Source of the DNA: Enterocloster clostridioformis
GTDB lineage: Bacteria > Bacillota > Clostridia > Lachnospirales > Lachnospiraceae
Reading direction: 5' to 3'
Assembly (NCBI RefSeq): GCF_020297485.1
Contig: NZ_JAIWZC010000001.1
Span: forward strand, 1,550,001-1,614,000
DNA length: 64,000 nt
The position numbers and the translations under genes are program-made. Numbering within the stretch: the stretch's first letter is position 1; each line of letters starts with the position of its first letter. The notes under the pieces were generated by a model. The model made no database searches and had not been told where the DNA came from. It worked only from the letters and a program-made list of their open reading frames with translations. Of this stretch, positions 15,990 through 26,112 are shown in pieces.

Positions 15990-16733
15990 TCACTTCTTTT
16001 TAAATGTAATCCCCGCCCCGCTGTTGGACTCCGAATAGTTGTCCAGTTTCATGGTCCCGCTGATTTGGGTAAGCTGGGGCTGGGCCTTGAGGATATCGTT
16101 GAGCGTGGATATCTTTCCGTCAATATCCGTGTGATCTCCCATGGTAACCTCCATCTTTCCGATGAACAGGGTGGCCTGTCCGTGGGAATCATACTGGATG
16201 CGGTCCACGGCAATATCATAGACTGACAGCTGCTGTGTCAGGTTCAGTATCTCCTCAAAAATGTTCTTATCATCCACCGGAAGGGGGCGGTGCAGTATAA
16301 TTCTGCCGAATTCCATGCCTGTAATCCACGGAACGCCGGGCAGCTGGCTTCCCGAACTTTCCACCACAATGCCGTCCTTGTCAAAATACATGAAGCTGCT
16401 CATGTAGGACACGTATCCCACAATACTCTTCTCATATATGATCACCTCCACGTTAAACGGATTGTGGAATACAATTTTATAATCCTCCACAAAAGGAATC
16501 TGGATGTGGGGGCGGAACCTGTCCGAAAAATAAGCGTGGGCCGAATTTTTCCCCCACCTGCCGGTGAACAGAAGGTCTTCCACCTGTTTGGCGGAATACC
16601 TGTCGCTTCCAGTCACCGTCACATTCTGAATCTGTACAGACAAAAGCAGGATTGCCAGAAGCAGCACCACTGCCACGGCAATACCTGCCCCTATGTGATG
16701 TTTACTACCATAATTTCTCATACAGTACCTCAC
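15990..16733 (-). CDS. ftsQ: Cell division protein FtsQ/DivIB
   Basis: Bitopic divisome protein of 247 aa: short cytoplasmic N-terminus, one membrane segment (AGIAVAVVLLLAILLLSV) and an extracytoplasmic POTRA domain (IQNVTVTGSDRYSAKQVEDLL), then the beta domain. It links FtsL and the septal synthase to the Z ring. The start overlaps the murA stop by 4 bp. Confidence 0.88.
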   Translation of the reverse strand: MRYCMRNYGSKHHIGAGIAVAVVLLLAILLLSVQIQNVTVTGSDRYSAKQVEDLLFTGRWGKNSAHAYFSDRFRPHIQIPFVEDYKIVFHNPFNVEVIIYEKSIVGYVSYMSSFMYFDKDGIVVESSGSQLPGVPWITGMEFGRIILHRPLPVDDKNIFEEILNLTQQLSVYDIAVDRIQYDSHGQATLFIGKMEVTMGDHTDIDGKISTLNDILKAQPQLTQISGTMKLDNYSESNSGAGITFKKK

Positions 16734-18010
16734 CTGGTAAAATCATTCTCCACCCAGCGGATATGGGCGCCCAAAGCTGCCATATCCCTGCATATGTCCT
16801 CGTACCCCCGCTCAATGTGATGGCATTCCCCGATGAATGTGTCCCCCTCCGCAGCCAGGGCCGCCACCATCAGGGCTGCCCCGCCTCTTAAGTCACAGGC
16901 ATTGACGGCAGCTCCCTTCAGGGGATAATGCCCCTCAATCACGGCTCTCTGGTTCTCCGTGCGTATGACAGCACCCATCTGCTCCAGGATTTTTGCCGTT
17001 GCAAATCTTCCCTCAAAGACCTGCTCCTCTATATAACTGGTTCCCAGGGCAGTGGCCAGAAATGCCATAAAGGGCGACTGCAAATCCGTGGGAAATCCGG
17101 GATATGGCTCTGTTTTAATAAGAAGGGGAAGGGGACGTTTCCTCATACATATCCGAATCTGGCAGTTTTCTTCATCAGCATCCACCGCTGCGCCGGCCTT
17201 TTGAAATTCCTCCAAAGGCACCTTAAGATCAGACGGGCAAATGCCCCGTAAAAGGACCTCTCCTCCAGCCGCCACTGCGGCGGCTCCATAGGTGCCGGCC
17301 ACAATCCTGTCTCCCTCCACCCGGAAGCTGCTGTCATGAAGCCCGGCCACTCCCTGCACCATCAGATGGTCTGTTCCCATGCCGCAGATAACAGCCCCCA
17401 TATTATTGAGGAAGCGGCACAGCTGGCTGATTTCCGGTTCCCTGGCAGCCTGGCGGATGATGGTCACCCCCTCTGCCAGGACAGAAGCCAGTATGGCCTG
17501 TTCCGTGGCCCCCACGCTTGGATAGGACAGGTGGATTTCCGCGCCCTTAAGGCCGCCTTTCCTCCTGCAGCTGGCCTCTATGGTCCCGTCCCGTTCCCTG
17601 ATATCGGCTCCCAGGGCCCTCAGCGCCATCAGATGCAGGTCAATGGGCCTGGCCCCTATGAGACATCCGCCCGGATAACAGCTGCTGCCCTCTCCCATAC
17701 GTCCTAACAGGGCGCTCAGCACCACGATGGAGGAACGCATGGCAGTGACGTACTCTTCGGGGATGGATGTCCCCGTGACGCCGCGGGCATCCATCACAAG
17801 GCAGTCCCCCTTGCGGCAGCACCGGCAGCCCAGGCTTTCCAGTATGTCCAGCATACAGGTCACATCCCGTATGACCGGGACATTGGTCAGCACCGTAACC
17901 CCTCTGTGAAGTAAAGCCGCAGCCATCATGGGCAGTACGGCGTTTTTAGAACCTTGTATGGATATCTCTCCCTTTAAGGGAGTAAGACCACAAACCTGAA
18001 TGACAGACAA
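16730..18010 (-). CDS. murA: UDP-N-acetylglucosamine 1-carboxyvinyltransferase
   Basis: First committed enzyme of peptidoglycan synthesis (426 aa), transferring enolpyruvate from PEP to UDP-GlcNAc in the cytoplasm. Visible are GSKNAVLPMMAAALL near the start, the loop YPGGCLIGARPIDLH with catalytic Cys about residue 116 (the fosfomycin target) and the C-terminal DLRGGAALMVAALAAEG. MurA within the dcw cluster, beside ftsQ, is common in Clostridia. Lachnospiraceae may have a second copy elsewhere. Confidence 0.95.
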   Translation of the reverse strand: MSVIQVCGLTPLKGEISIQGSKNAVLPMMAAALLHRGVTVLTNVPVIRDVTCMLDILESLGCRCCRKGDCLVMDARGVTGTSIPEEYVTAMRSSIVVLSALLGRMGEGSSCYPGGCLIGARPIDLHLMALRALGADIRERDGTIEASCRRKGGLKGAEIHLSYPSVGATEQAILASVLAEGVTIIRQAAREPEISQLCRFLNNMGAVICGMGTDHLMVQGVAGLHDSSFRVEGDRIVAGTYGAAAVAAGGEVLLRGICPSDLKVPLEEFQKAGAAVDADEENCQIRICMRKRPLPLLIKTEPYPGFPTDLQSPFMAFLATALGTSYIEEQVFEGRFATAKILEQMGAVIRTENQRAVIEGHYPLKGAAVNACDLRGGAALMVAALAAEGDTFIGECHHIERGYEDICRDMAALGAHIRWVENDFTR

Positions 18011-18103
18011 TGGGGCACCTCCTGGTATCTATGCCTTCCGTAGAAAACACCTTCTACTTAAAGCATATGCCGGGACGTGCCCGCTTGTGCGGTATTCTTG
18101 CTG

Positions 18104-19333
18104 TTACTTTTCAAGTTTTATCTGGTTGGACACGCTCAGGACGATTCCCATTTCCATCAAAAGGAACAGCACCGACGTTCCCCCGTAACTGATAAATGGA
18201 AGGGTGATTCCCGTATTGGGAATGGTGTTGGTCACCACCGCTATATTCAGGATAACCTGAATGGCAATGTGTCCCATGACGCCCACCACCAGCAGGGCCC
18301 CGAACAAATCAGGGGCATTATTGGCTATAATCATAAACCTGTAGATCATGAACAGGAATATGAGGATAATGGACACAGCCCCAAACAGCCCCAGCTCCTC
18401 GCATATAATGGCAAATATCATATCGTTCTGGGACTCCGGCAAAAAGCCCAGCTTCTGTATGCTCTCCCCCAGCCCCTGGCCCACCAGTCCGCCGGATCCA
18501 ATGGCATAGAGTCCCTGGAGAACCTGGAATCCCTTGTCCGTAGGGTCGGATTCCGGATTGAGCCACGCCTCGATTCGCCGGTACTGATACGGCTGCAGAA
18601 GTCCCACCGTGGTCAGAAATTTGCCAATGGGCCCGGCAAAGGCCAAAGTGGTGAGTCCCAGGGCACCGATGGAGAAAAAAGGCCATTTCACCTTACAGGA
18701 CACGAACAGCATGACAAAAGCGATCCCGCAGACAATGATGCCGGAGCTTAAGTTGTTCATGGCTACCAGGCCTGCTATGGGCAGGGTCAGAGCCACTATA
18801 TATCCCATATTTTTCCATTTATTAATCTTCATTCCCATGGTGGTAATCACCGCAGCCAGAAGCACGATCAGGGCTATCTTGACAAACTCCGTGGGCTGGA
18901 AGCTTAATGGCCCCACTCCCAGCCAGCGTTTCTTGCCGTTGACCTCACGGCCAAACAGGCTCACCGCAATCATAAGTATGTATGACATGAGATAGGCAAA
19001 CACGGAGAACCTGGCAAATATATGATAATCTATCTTGGAAATGATGAGCATGGCCACCAGTCCCACCGCCGCGATTCCCGCCTGCCTCTGCATGAAATAT
19101 GCACCGTTTCCGTTATATGCCTTACTCAGCTGCGCTGAATAGGAACTGGCGCTGTAAATCATTACCAGCCCGAAGGCTGTCAGGAAAATGATGCAGAACA
19201 AAAGGCTGTAATCATAAAAACGCTTTGCCTTCTTCTTTTTCTTTGGCATCTGCTGCTCCACCCGGTCCCCGTTCCCGGCCGGCCGTCTCATCTGGCCAGA
19301 GGGTCCGGCTGCCGTCTGCACCTTTCCCGCCAT
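18104..19333 (-). CDS. ftsW: SEDS peptidoglycan glycosyltransferase FtsW
   Basis: Septal SEDS polymerase with about ten membrane segments. Family motifs: MIYSASSYSAQ, the loop with NGKKRWLGVGPLSFQPTEFVKI, and the C-terminal NTGITLPFISYGGTSVL. I chose ATG 19333 (409 aa), with GGAGG 9 nt upstream. The ATG at 19339 leaves only 3 nt. The cytoplasmic N-terminus is long and basic (about 40 residues). It would polymerise lipid II together with one of the two nearby class B PBPs. Confidence 0.94.
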   Translation of the reverse strand: MAGKVQTAAGPSGQMRRPAGNGDRVEQQMPKKKKKAKRFYDYSLLFCIIFLTAFGLVMIYSASSYSAQLSKAYNGNGAYFMQRQAGIAAVGLVAMLIISKIDYHIFARFSVFAYLMSYILMIAVSLFGREVNGKKRWLGVGPLSFQPTEFVKIALIVLLAAVITTMGMKINKWKNMGYIVALTLPIAGLVAMNNLSSGIIVCGIAFVMLFVSCKVKWPFFSIGALGLTTLAFAGPIGKFLTTVGLLQPYQYRRIEAWLNPESDPTDKGFQVLQGLYAIGSGGLVGQGLGESIQKLGFLPESQNDMIFAIICEELGLFGAVSIILIFLFMIYRFMIIANNAPDLFGALLVVGVMGHIAIQVILNIAVVTNTIPNTGITLPFISYGGTSVLFLLMEMGIVLSVSNQIKLEK

Positions 19334-19346
19334 ACGCATTTACCTC

Positions 19347-20705
19347 CTACAAAGCCATGACGCACTCCTTAAAGACGCGTCCCCGCTCTTCATAATTTTT
19401 AAACATACCCCAGCTGGCGCAGGCGGGGCTTAACAGTACATAATCTCCGATGTCCGCATACACGGCGCATACCTGCACTGCCTCCTGCATATCTTCCGCA
19501 TACATGATTTCCGTGAAACCATGCTTCTTAGCACACTCCGCGATCTTATCCCTGGTCTGTCCTATGAGCACCAGATATCTCACCTTGCCCTCAAACTCGG
19601 ACACCCACTCATCATACTCGCTGTTCTTATCATAGCCTCCCGCAATGAGAAGGGTGGGGCCCGGCATGGCCCTGAGAGCCTGGATGGCGGCATCCGGGTT
19701 GGTTCCCTTGGAATCGTTATAATACCTGACCCCGGTGCGCTCCCTTACGAACTCGATTCTGTGCTCCACCGGATGAAAGCCCTCAATGACCCTTGTAATG
19801 TCAGACATGGGAACCCCCATCTCCAGGGCAATGGCTGCCGCCGCCATGGCATTCTCATAATTATGGCGTCCCAGAAGCTGCATGTCATGAACATTGACCA
19901 CAACGGTCTGACGGCCGTTCCGGCAGTACACGATATTATCCCCGTCCATGCAGAAACCGTCCTTTAAGGTTTCCCTGCCGGAGAACCAGATAACCCTGGG
20001 CTTAAGCTCCGGATTCTGGCCAAACTCCCTGAGGACAGAATCGTCGTAGTTGAGCACCACCGCATCCTCCTTTGTCTGGTTCAGGGTAATGCACTCCTTG
20101 ATGCGGATATAGTTTTCCATGGTGCCATGCCGGTTCAGATGGTCCGGCGTGATGTTTAAAATCGCGCTGACATTTGGCTTAAAATCCATGATGGTCTCCA
20201 GCTGGAAGCTGGACACCTCTGCCACGGTCACGGAATCCTCAGTCATCTCCAAAACCTTGGAGGTGTAGGGATCGCCAATATTTCCCACCACAAATGTCTC
20301 CTCATAGCGGGCCTTTAATATCTCCCCTGTAAGGGCTGTGGTAGTGGTCTTTCCGTTGGTTCCCGTAATGGCGGCCAGCTTCCCCAGGCCGCACTGGTAG
20401 GCCAGCTCAATCTCTCCCAGAATGGGAATCTTGGCATCGTCCACCACGGCCACAAAAGGACTGTCAAGAGGAATACCGGGGCTGATAATACACAGCTCCA
20501 CTCCCAGCAGGTCGGAACGCTTGATCTCCCCCAGGACCACGTTTACCTTTGCACCCCTGTCAAATTTCTCTTTGATATCTTCTTCCTTCAAGGCGGCATT
20601 GCCGTCATAAAGCACCACATCGCCGCCCCGTTCCAGAACCAGCTTCGCAGCGGCAATGCCGCTGATTCCCGTTCCAGCCACTAAAACTCTCTGACTTTGG
20701 TTCAT
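19347..20705 (-). CDS. murD: UDP-N-acetylmuramoylalanine--D-glutamate ligase
   Basis: Mur ligase adding D-Glu to UDP-MurNAc-L-Ala (452 aa). It has an N-terminal Rossmann domain (VLVAGTGISGIAAAKL), the ATP loop AITGTNGKTTTTALTGE, the metal-binding ILNITPDHLNRHGTMENY and the ligase C-terminal domain (YYNDSKGTNPDAAIQAL). It lies between mraY and ftsW. murC, murE, murF and murG are not in this cluster. Confidence 0.97.
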   Translation of the reverse strand: MNQSQRVLVAGTGISGIAAAKLVLERGGDVVLYDGNAALKEEDIKEKFDRGAKVNVVLGEIKRSDLLGVELCIISPGIPLDSPFVAVVDDAKIPILGEIELAYQCGLGKLAAITGTNGKTTTTALTGEILKARYEETFVVGNIGDPYTSKVLEMTEDSVTVAEVSSFQLETIMDFKPNVSAILNITPDHLNRHGTMENYIRIKECITLNQTKEDAVVLNYDDSVLREFGQNPELKPRVIWFSGRETLKDGFCMDGDNIVYCRNGRQTVVVNVHDMQLLGRHNYENAMAAAAIALEMGVPMSDITRVIEGFHPVEHRIEFVRERTGVRYYNDSKGTNPDAAIQALRAMPGPTLLIAGGYDKNSEYDEWVSEFEGKVRYLVLIGQTRDKIAECAKKHGFTEIMYAEDMQEAVQVCAVYADIGDYVLLSPACASWGMFKNYEERGRVFKECVMAL

Positions 20706-20775
20706 TTGTCAACTAACCTCCTCGTTATGAACACTCAGAGACCGTATTTTGGTCTCTTACGTGCGATACTAATAT

Positions 20776-21744
20776 CTACAGCCCCAGGTAAGCCACCATG
20801 CAGAGGATGGCAGTCACGATGGCGAATACAGCCACCACCCTTGTCTCCGACCATCCGCACAGCTCAAAATGGTGGTGGATGGGCGCCATTTTAAAAATAC
20901 GCTTGCCGCCGGTGCGCTTAAAATAGGTCACCTGGATGATGACGGACAGCACCTCAACCAAATAGATGAGTCCTATGATGGGAATAAACAAAGGCATGCG
21001 CATCATGTAGCAGGAAGCAGCCACAAAGCCGCCCAGGGCCAGGGAACCGGTATCGCCCATGAACACCTTGGCCGGATATACATTGAACAGCAAAAATCCC
21101 AGCAGGCTTCCCACCACCGCTCCCGTTATGGGGCTGATGCCCATGTCCTCGCCGATGGCCACAATGGTAAGAAAGGTGGCAACCAGTATGGTGACGCTTG
21201 TACAGAGACCATCCAGGCCGTCTGTAAAATTCACTCCGTTATCCGTACCCAGCATGATGAAGAACAGTGCGGGAACAAAGAAAATTCCCAGAGACAGGAA
21301 GCTGCCCCCGTCAAAACCGCCCGTAAAAGGAATCAGCATATCCGTACCCACTTCCCCGCTGTTAAGCAGGTACCAGGCGAAGATGCCTGTGATGATGAAC
21401 TGGCCCACTAACTTCTGCATGGGCTTCAGCCCCTCGGAGCGCTTCATCACAATCTTGATATAATCATCCAGAAAACCGATAATGCCAAATCCTACCGTAA
21501 CAAACAGCACGGGAATGATTTTAGGATAACCGGGGATATAAAAGACAGATGTAATGATGATGCTGCTGAGTATAATCAGGCCGCCCATGGTAGGCGTTCC
21601 CTGTTTTTTCAGATGGCTCTGTGGTCCTTCGTCCCTGACCTGCTGCCCGAATTTAAGCTTGTGCAGGAAGGGGATGATAATGGGGCAAAGCAATGCGCTG
21701 ATGGCAAATGCAATGATAATAGCTAGTATGGTTTCATGAATCAT
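20776..21744 (-). CDS. mraY: Phospho-N-acetylmuramoyl-pentapeptide-transferase
   Basis: Integral membrane enzyme of 322 aa that makes lipid I on undecaprenyl phosphate. Motifs: PTMGGLIIL, GFLDDYIK, GVNFTDGLDGLC with catalytic Asp, VFMGDTGSLALGG and the C-terminal APIHHHFELCG His cluster. About ten membrane segments. GAGGTG precedes ATG 21744. Confidence 0.97.
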   Translation of the reverse strand: MIHETILAIIIAFAISALLCPIIIPFLHKLKFGQQVRDEGPQSHLKKQGTPTMGGLIILSSIIITSVFYIPGYPKIIPVLFVTVGFGIIGFLDDYIKIVMKRSEGLKPMQKLVGQFIITGIFAWYLLNSGEVGTDMLIPFTGGFDGGSFLSLGIFFVPALFFIMLGTDNGVNFTDGLDGLCTSVTILVATFLTIVAIGEDMGISPITGAVVGSLLGFLLFNVYPAKVFMGDTGSLALGGFVAASCYMMRMPLFIPIIGLIYLVEVLSVIIQVTYFKRTGGKRIFKMAPIHHHFELCGWSETRVVAVFAIVTAILCMVAYLGL

Positions 21745-21814
21745 AAAGGCACCTCAATCTCATATGTATGTCTTATTTGGTAATTAGTATACGTCTTTTT
21801 CCGGGAATAATCAA

Positions 21815-23605
21815 CTATGGATTGGAAAGGTGCACAGCAGTTTCTTCCTGTACTGCCTCAATTCCCAGATAAGGAAGTATATTCTTAAATAAATCTCCGA
21901 CCACCGGGGCAGCTATGGTTCCGCCGTAATAAATCCCTTCCGGCTCATCAATGGTAATGAGCGCCATAACCTGCGGATTGTCGGCCGGAGCAAAGCCGAT
22001 AAAGGACGAAATATATTTTTTAAGGCTTCGCGGAAGCTTCTCCGACGTGGCTGTTTTGCCGCCTATGCGGTATCCCTCTAACTTTGCCTTCTTGCCGCTT
22101 CCCTCCGATACCACCTGCTCCAGCACATACCGCATGGTGGCGCTGGTCTCCTCTGACAGGATTCTTCCTCCGGAGGGATAATCCAGCTTATGGACCGATG
22201 TACCGTCGGCGCTCACGGTCTCCACGCCGAAATGAGGGGTTACCCGGTTCCCTCCGTTGACAATGGAGGCTGCCGTAGTAATAAGCTGGACGGGGGTAAT
22301 CTGGAAGGACTGTCCAAAGGAAACCGTGGCCAGCTCCACCAGCCCCATGTTTTCTTTTTTGTGCATGATGGTGGCTGCCTCGCCGGGCAGGTCGATTCCC
22401 GTCTTTCCCTTCAGACCGAACTGGGTAAAATACTTGTAATAGCCATCCACGCCCAGGCGCTGCCCCACATCAATGAACACCGGGTTGCAGGAGTTCATGG
22501 CTCCCTGCAGAAAGGTTTCGGCCCCGTGCCCCCCCACTTTATGGCACCTTATCTTCCGGTCCTCCACCACCCTGAATCCGGGGCAGGAGAACTGGTCTGT
22601 CAGCTTTACCACGCCGGATTCCAGACCGGCTGCCGCCGTGATGATTTTGAAGGTGGAACCAGGCTCATAGGTATCATTGATGCAGGTATTCCTCCACATC
22701 TGGTTTAACAGCTCCTGTTTGCCGGCTCCCGTGGCCCCCTGGTTCCCGGCAGCCATCTCCTGGAGGCTCTGGCTTCGAAGGTTCTGGTTCAGTGTGAAGG
22801 GATCGTTCAGATTAAACTCCGGCACATTGACCATGGCCATCAGCTCTCCGTTCTGTGGATTCATGACAATGATGGATACCTTTTTGGCATTTTTCTTCTC
22901 CAGCACCTGGTAGGCCAGCTGCTCCGCGTATTTCTGTATATTCACATCCAGGCTGATGTGAAGGTCATTACCCGGTATGGGTTCAATCCTGTCCTCTGCG
23001 GCATTCTCTATCTCCACGCCTTTGGCGTCGGACATGGTGAGTATCTTTCCGTTCATCCCTTTCAGATATTTCTCGTACTTTACTTCCAGGCCGATGATAC
23101 CCTGGTTGTCTCCCCCGGTAAACCCCAGGACCTTGGAAGCCAGACTGTCGTAGGGATAATACCGTTTGTAGTCCTCATCCACCTTGACGCCCGCCAGCCG
23201 GTAGGACCGTATCTGGTCCCCCAGCTCTTTGTCCACATTGGTCTTGATGATTTCCCTTGAACTGCGTTTCTCCACCCGTTTTCTCACCAGTTCCTCATCC
23301 AGGTCCAGTTCATCACACAGTACCCGTATGACCTGTTCCCGGTCCTTTACCTGATTGTATATAACGGAAATGGTACACACCGTCCTGTTATCCGCAATAA
23401 CCACCCCATTGGCGTCAATAATAAGCCCTCTGGCCGCCTTAATGGTACGCTCCCTCTGGTGAAGGTCCTCCGCCATGGCGCTGTAGTGCTCGGAGCAGAA
23501 CAGCATAAGAAAGCCAAGCCGTCCTGACAGGCTCACCATGACAATGGCTATGAGCAGTGCCAGGACGGCTATATTCTTTCTGTGTTTCGTTAAATTAGAA
23601 TACAT
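21815..23605 (-). CDS. Class B penicillin-binding protein (FtsI/SpoVD type)
   Basis: Monofunctional transpeptidase of 596 aa: one N-terminal membrane segment, PBP dimerisation domain (RGLIIDANGVVIADN), then the transpeptidase domain. Active-site motifs are YEPGSTFK (SxxK), MNSCNPVF (SxN) and GGKTATSEK. In the last, the usual third residue Gly of KTG is Ala. No PASTA domains. With the neighbouring 811-aa PBP, one may be vegetative FtsI and the other sporulation SpoVD. The sequence does not settle which. Confidence 0.9.
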   Translation of the reverse strand: MYSNLTKHRKNIAVLALLIAIVMVSLSGRLGFLMLFCSEHYSAMAEDLHQRERTIKAARGLIIDANGVVIADNRTVCTISVIYNQVKDREQVIRVLCDELDLDEELVRKRVEKRSSREIIKTNVDKELGDQIRSYRLAGVKVDEDYKRYYPYDSLASKVLGFTGGDNQGIIGLEVKYEKYLKGMNGKILTMSDAKGVEIENAAEDRIEPIPGNDLHISLDVNIQKYAEQLAYQVLEKKNAKKVSIIVMNPQNGELMAMVNVPEFNLNDPFTLNQNLRSQSLQEMAAGNQGATGAGKQELLNQMWRNTCINDTYEPGSTFKIITAAAGLESGVVKLTDQFSCPGFRVVEDRKIRCHKVGGHGAETFLQGAMNSCNPVFIDVGQRLGVDGYYKYFTQFGLKGKTGIDLPGEAATIMHKKENMGLVELATVSFGQSFQITPVQLITTAASIVNGGNRVTPHFGVETVSADGTSVHKLDYPSGGRILSEETSATMRYVLEQVVSEGSGKKAKLEGYRIGGKTATSEKLPRSLKKYISSFIGFAPADNPQVMALITIDEPEGIYYGGTIAAPVVGDLFKNILPYLGIEAVQEETAVHLSNP

Positions 23606-23676
23606 GAGCAGCTCCGGTGTCCATCATTGTTAATAATATATTGGAGCCCGTCACATTTTATGAATCTTTCTCCTGA

Positions 23677-26112
23677 TTACTCAGACTGCCCGGCAGTTTC
23701 CTCCGCTGCGGAAGGTTCTGCTGCCTGGCTGCTTTCCCGGCCGGGACCTGCCTGGCCGCTGCTTTCATTGGGTCTGCGGGGCGGGGCCTGCGCGGGAAGG
23801 GATTCGGGACCTGTTCCCGCTCCGCTCCCGTCCTCAGCCGCGGTGGGTACTGCATCCGGCACGCCGCTGCCCGCGCCCTCCCCTTCATCCCCGCCCGGCA
23901 TGTATTCATCTGTCTCATACTGCTTCTCTGTCTCAGCCGGAGTCTCCTCGGTTCCCTCTGCGCCTTCCGCCTCTGTAGCCGGCTCATTAATGCCCTCTGA
24001 GGACGGCAGACTCTCCTGGAGCGCCTCATTTTCGGGGAGGTCCTTGGTGGGGAATATGTTTAAATAAGGAAGTATTTCTGTCATGATTTTGGAGAAAACA
24101 GCGCTTGCATAGGAACTGTGAGCCTGCTGCTCTCCCGGCGGATAATTTGGCGTGTCAATGACCACGTACACGAACACCTGGGGATCCTCAATGGGCGCGA
24201 ACCCGGCAAAGGATACCAGATAATTCTTGGCGCTTCGGGGCTGCTTCTCAGCCGTACCCGTCTTGCCGCCCACATCGTAGCCAATGACCTGGGCCGCCTT
24301 TCCCGTACCTGCCTCAACCGTCTGGAACATGGCCTCCTTCAGGAAATCAGAGGTGGACTGGGATACGGTCTCCCGCACCAGCACAGGCTCTTTTTTCTCC
24401 ACCACAGACCCCTGTTCATTGAGAATCTGCTTCACCACATGAGGTTCATAGTAGGAACCGCCGTTTAAGACAGAGCAGAAGGCCGCTGACAGCTGCACCA
24501 TGGTACAGTTGTAGTTCTGTCCAAAGGCATTGGTCGCCAGGTCCGTAGGCCCGATGTTGTCCGCGCTGTAAACCAGTCCGCTGGTGTCCGCCTCGCCTGG
24601 CAGGTCAATGCCTGTCTTGTCGCCAAACCCAAAGATGCCCTGATATTTGGTAAAACGCTCTCTTCCTATCATGGCTCCAATGCGCATCATGGCCACATTG
24701 CAGGACTGCATCAGGGATTCCTGGAGGTTCAGCCATCCATGGCCGCCCCTGCGCCAGGCCGTACACTTGATATCATTGTCTCCCACATGGAGGTAACCGG
24801 TACACTCAAAGCTTTCATTTCCCTTAAGCACCCCTTCCTCCAGGCCGGTGGCCACGGTAAATATCTTGGAAGGCGAACCCGGTTCATAGGTATCGCTGAC
24901 GCAGAAATTCCTCCATATCTGGTTCCACGCCACCTGCTGCCCGTAGGAAATCACATCTTCCCTGGAAAAATGCTCCAGCACCTGGTCCTCGGTAATGACC
25001 GCGCCGTCATTTTCCCGCCGGTACACAGCCACTGCCTCCTTTTTCCCCAGGTCAAACAAATCCTGCTCCGTATAGCCGGATACGTCCCTGGGATTATTCA
25101 GATCGAATTTATTGCTGGTTCCCATGGCCAGAATCTCCCCGTTGTTGGGATTCATGACAATGGCAGCCGTGACCTTGCTTCCCACATTGGTCTGCCACTC
25201 GTCAATATATTTCTGGACAATGTTCTGGATGTTCACATCAATGGTAGAGACCACAGTATTACCGCCCACGGCCGGCTTCACCACGCCCTCCAAATTAGAA
25301 TCCTGGTCCAGGTATCCGTATTCACGTCCGTTTACTCCGATCAGGCTGCTGTTATAATACTGCTCAATGCCTCCGGTACCCACGCTTCCGTCGCTGCTGG
25401 TAAAGCCTATGACATTGCAGGCCAGGGAATTATAGGGATAAATACGCTTGTATTCATCCTCAAACCAAATACCCTTAACCCGCTTCTTAGCCTCCGCGTC
25501 GTTATCGCTCCTGCGGTAGGCTTCATTTGTCTCTTTTGCCATCTGTTCAAAGGCCACCCTCTGGTCATAGGTGAGCTGGCGTCCCTTATTGTATCTGAGA
25601 TAGGCTGATTCCCGCCGCTCCTCAATCAGGGTCCGCAGTTCCCCCGCGTCAAAACCAAAGTTGGTGACCAGGGCCTGTATCGTGGGTTCCAGATAGTTTT
25701 CCGGGTCCGACATGATCTGGCCCGGATCAATAATCAGATTGTAAACCTTCTCGCTGGTAGCCAGATAGGTGCCGTTCCTGTCCACAATGTCTCCCCGGCG
25801 GTACGGGATGATACGGCTGTCATACTCCTGCTGGCGCTGGGAGAGCACGATTTTATTGTACTGCTCGTTGTTGTCCTTTATGATCCGGTACAAAATCATG
25901 ACTAATGCAAATAAAGCCAGCGTAATCACCAGGACGGTGATTGCCAGCTTCTCTTGAATATACTTGGGATAATAATACTTCCCCCGTTGATTGTTCCGTT
26001 GTTCATTTCTGTACTGTTCCTGATCCCTGGGGCCGTTCGTGCTGTCCTTCCTGCTGCCGCTGCTGCCTTTCCCCATACGGCCCCCGGATTTAGTGTTCTG
26101 GGATGTCTTCAT
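23677..26112 (-). CDS. Class B penicillin-binding protein with long acidic C-terminal tail
   Basis: Transpeptidase of up to 811 aa. It has a basic cytoplasmic N-terminus, a single membrane segment (LAITVLVITLALFALVMI), a dimerisation domain (YRRGDIVDRNGTYLATS) and active-site motifs YEPGSPSK, LMQSCNVAM and GGKTGTAEK. The last ~120 residues are a Glu/Ala/Pro/Gly-rich, low-complexity extracytoplasmic tail in the place where other clostridial PBPs carry PASTA domains. The first ATG (26112) overlaps ftsL by 23 bp and has a weak ribosome site. ATG 26076 is an alternative. Confidence 0.9.
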   Translation of the reverse strand: MKTSQNTKSGGRMGKGSSGSRKDSTNGPRDQEQYRNEQRNNQRGKYYYPKYIQEKLAITVLVITLALFALVMILYRIIKDNNEQYNKIVLSQRQQEYDSRIIPYRRGDIVDRNGTYLATSEKVYNLIIDPGQIMSDPENYLEPTIQALVTNFGFDAGELRTLIEERRESAYLRYNKGRQLTYDQRVAFEQMAKETNEAYRRSDNDAEAKKRVKGIWFEDEYKRIYPYNSLACNVIGFTSSDGSVGTGGIEQYYNSSLIGVNGREYGYLDQDSNLEGVVKPAVGGNTVVSTIDVNIQNIVQKYIDEWQTNVGSKVTAAIVMNPNNGEILAMGTSNKFDLNNPRDVSGYTEQDLFDLGKKEAVAVYRRENDGAVITEDQVLEHFSREDVISYGQQVAWNQIWRNFCVSDTYEPGSPSKIFTVATGLEEGVLKGNESFECTGYLHVGDNDIKCTAWRRGGHGWLNLQESLMQSCNVAMMRIGAMIGRERFTKYQGIFGFGDKTGIDLPGEADTSGLVYSADNIGPTDLATNAFGQNYNCTMVQLSAAFCSVLNGGSYYEPHVVKQILNEQGSVVEKKEPVLVRETVSQSTSDFLKEAMFQTVEAGTGKAAQVIGYDVGGKTGTAEKQPRSAKNYLVSFAGFAPIEDPQVFVYVVIDTPNYPPGEQQAHSSYASAVFSKIMTEILPYLNIFPTKDLPENEALQESLPSSEGINEPATEAEGAEGTEETPAETEKQYETDEYMPGGDEGEGAGSGVPDAVPTAAEDGSGAGTGPESLPAQAPPRRPNESSGQAGPGRESSQAAEPSAAEETAGQSE

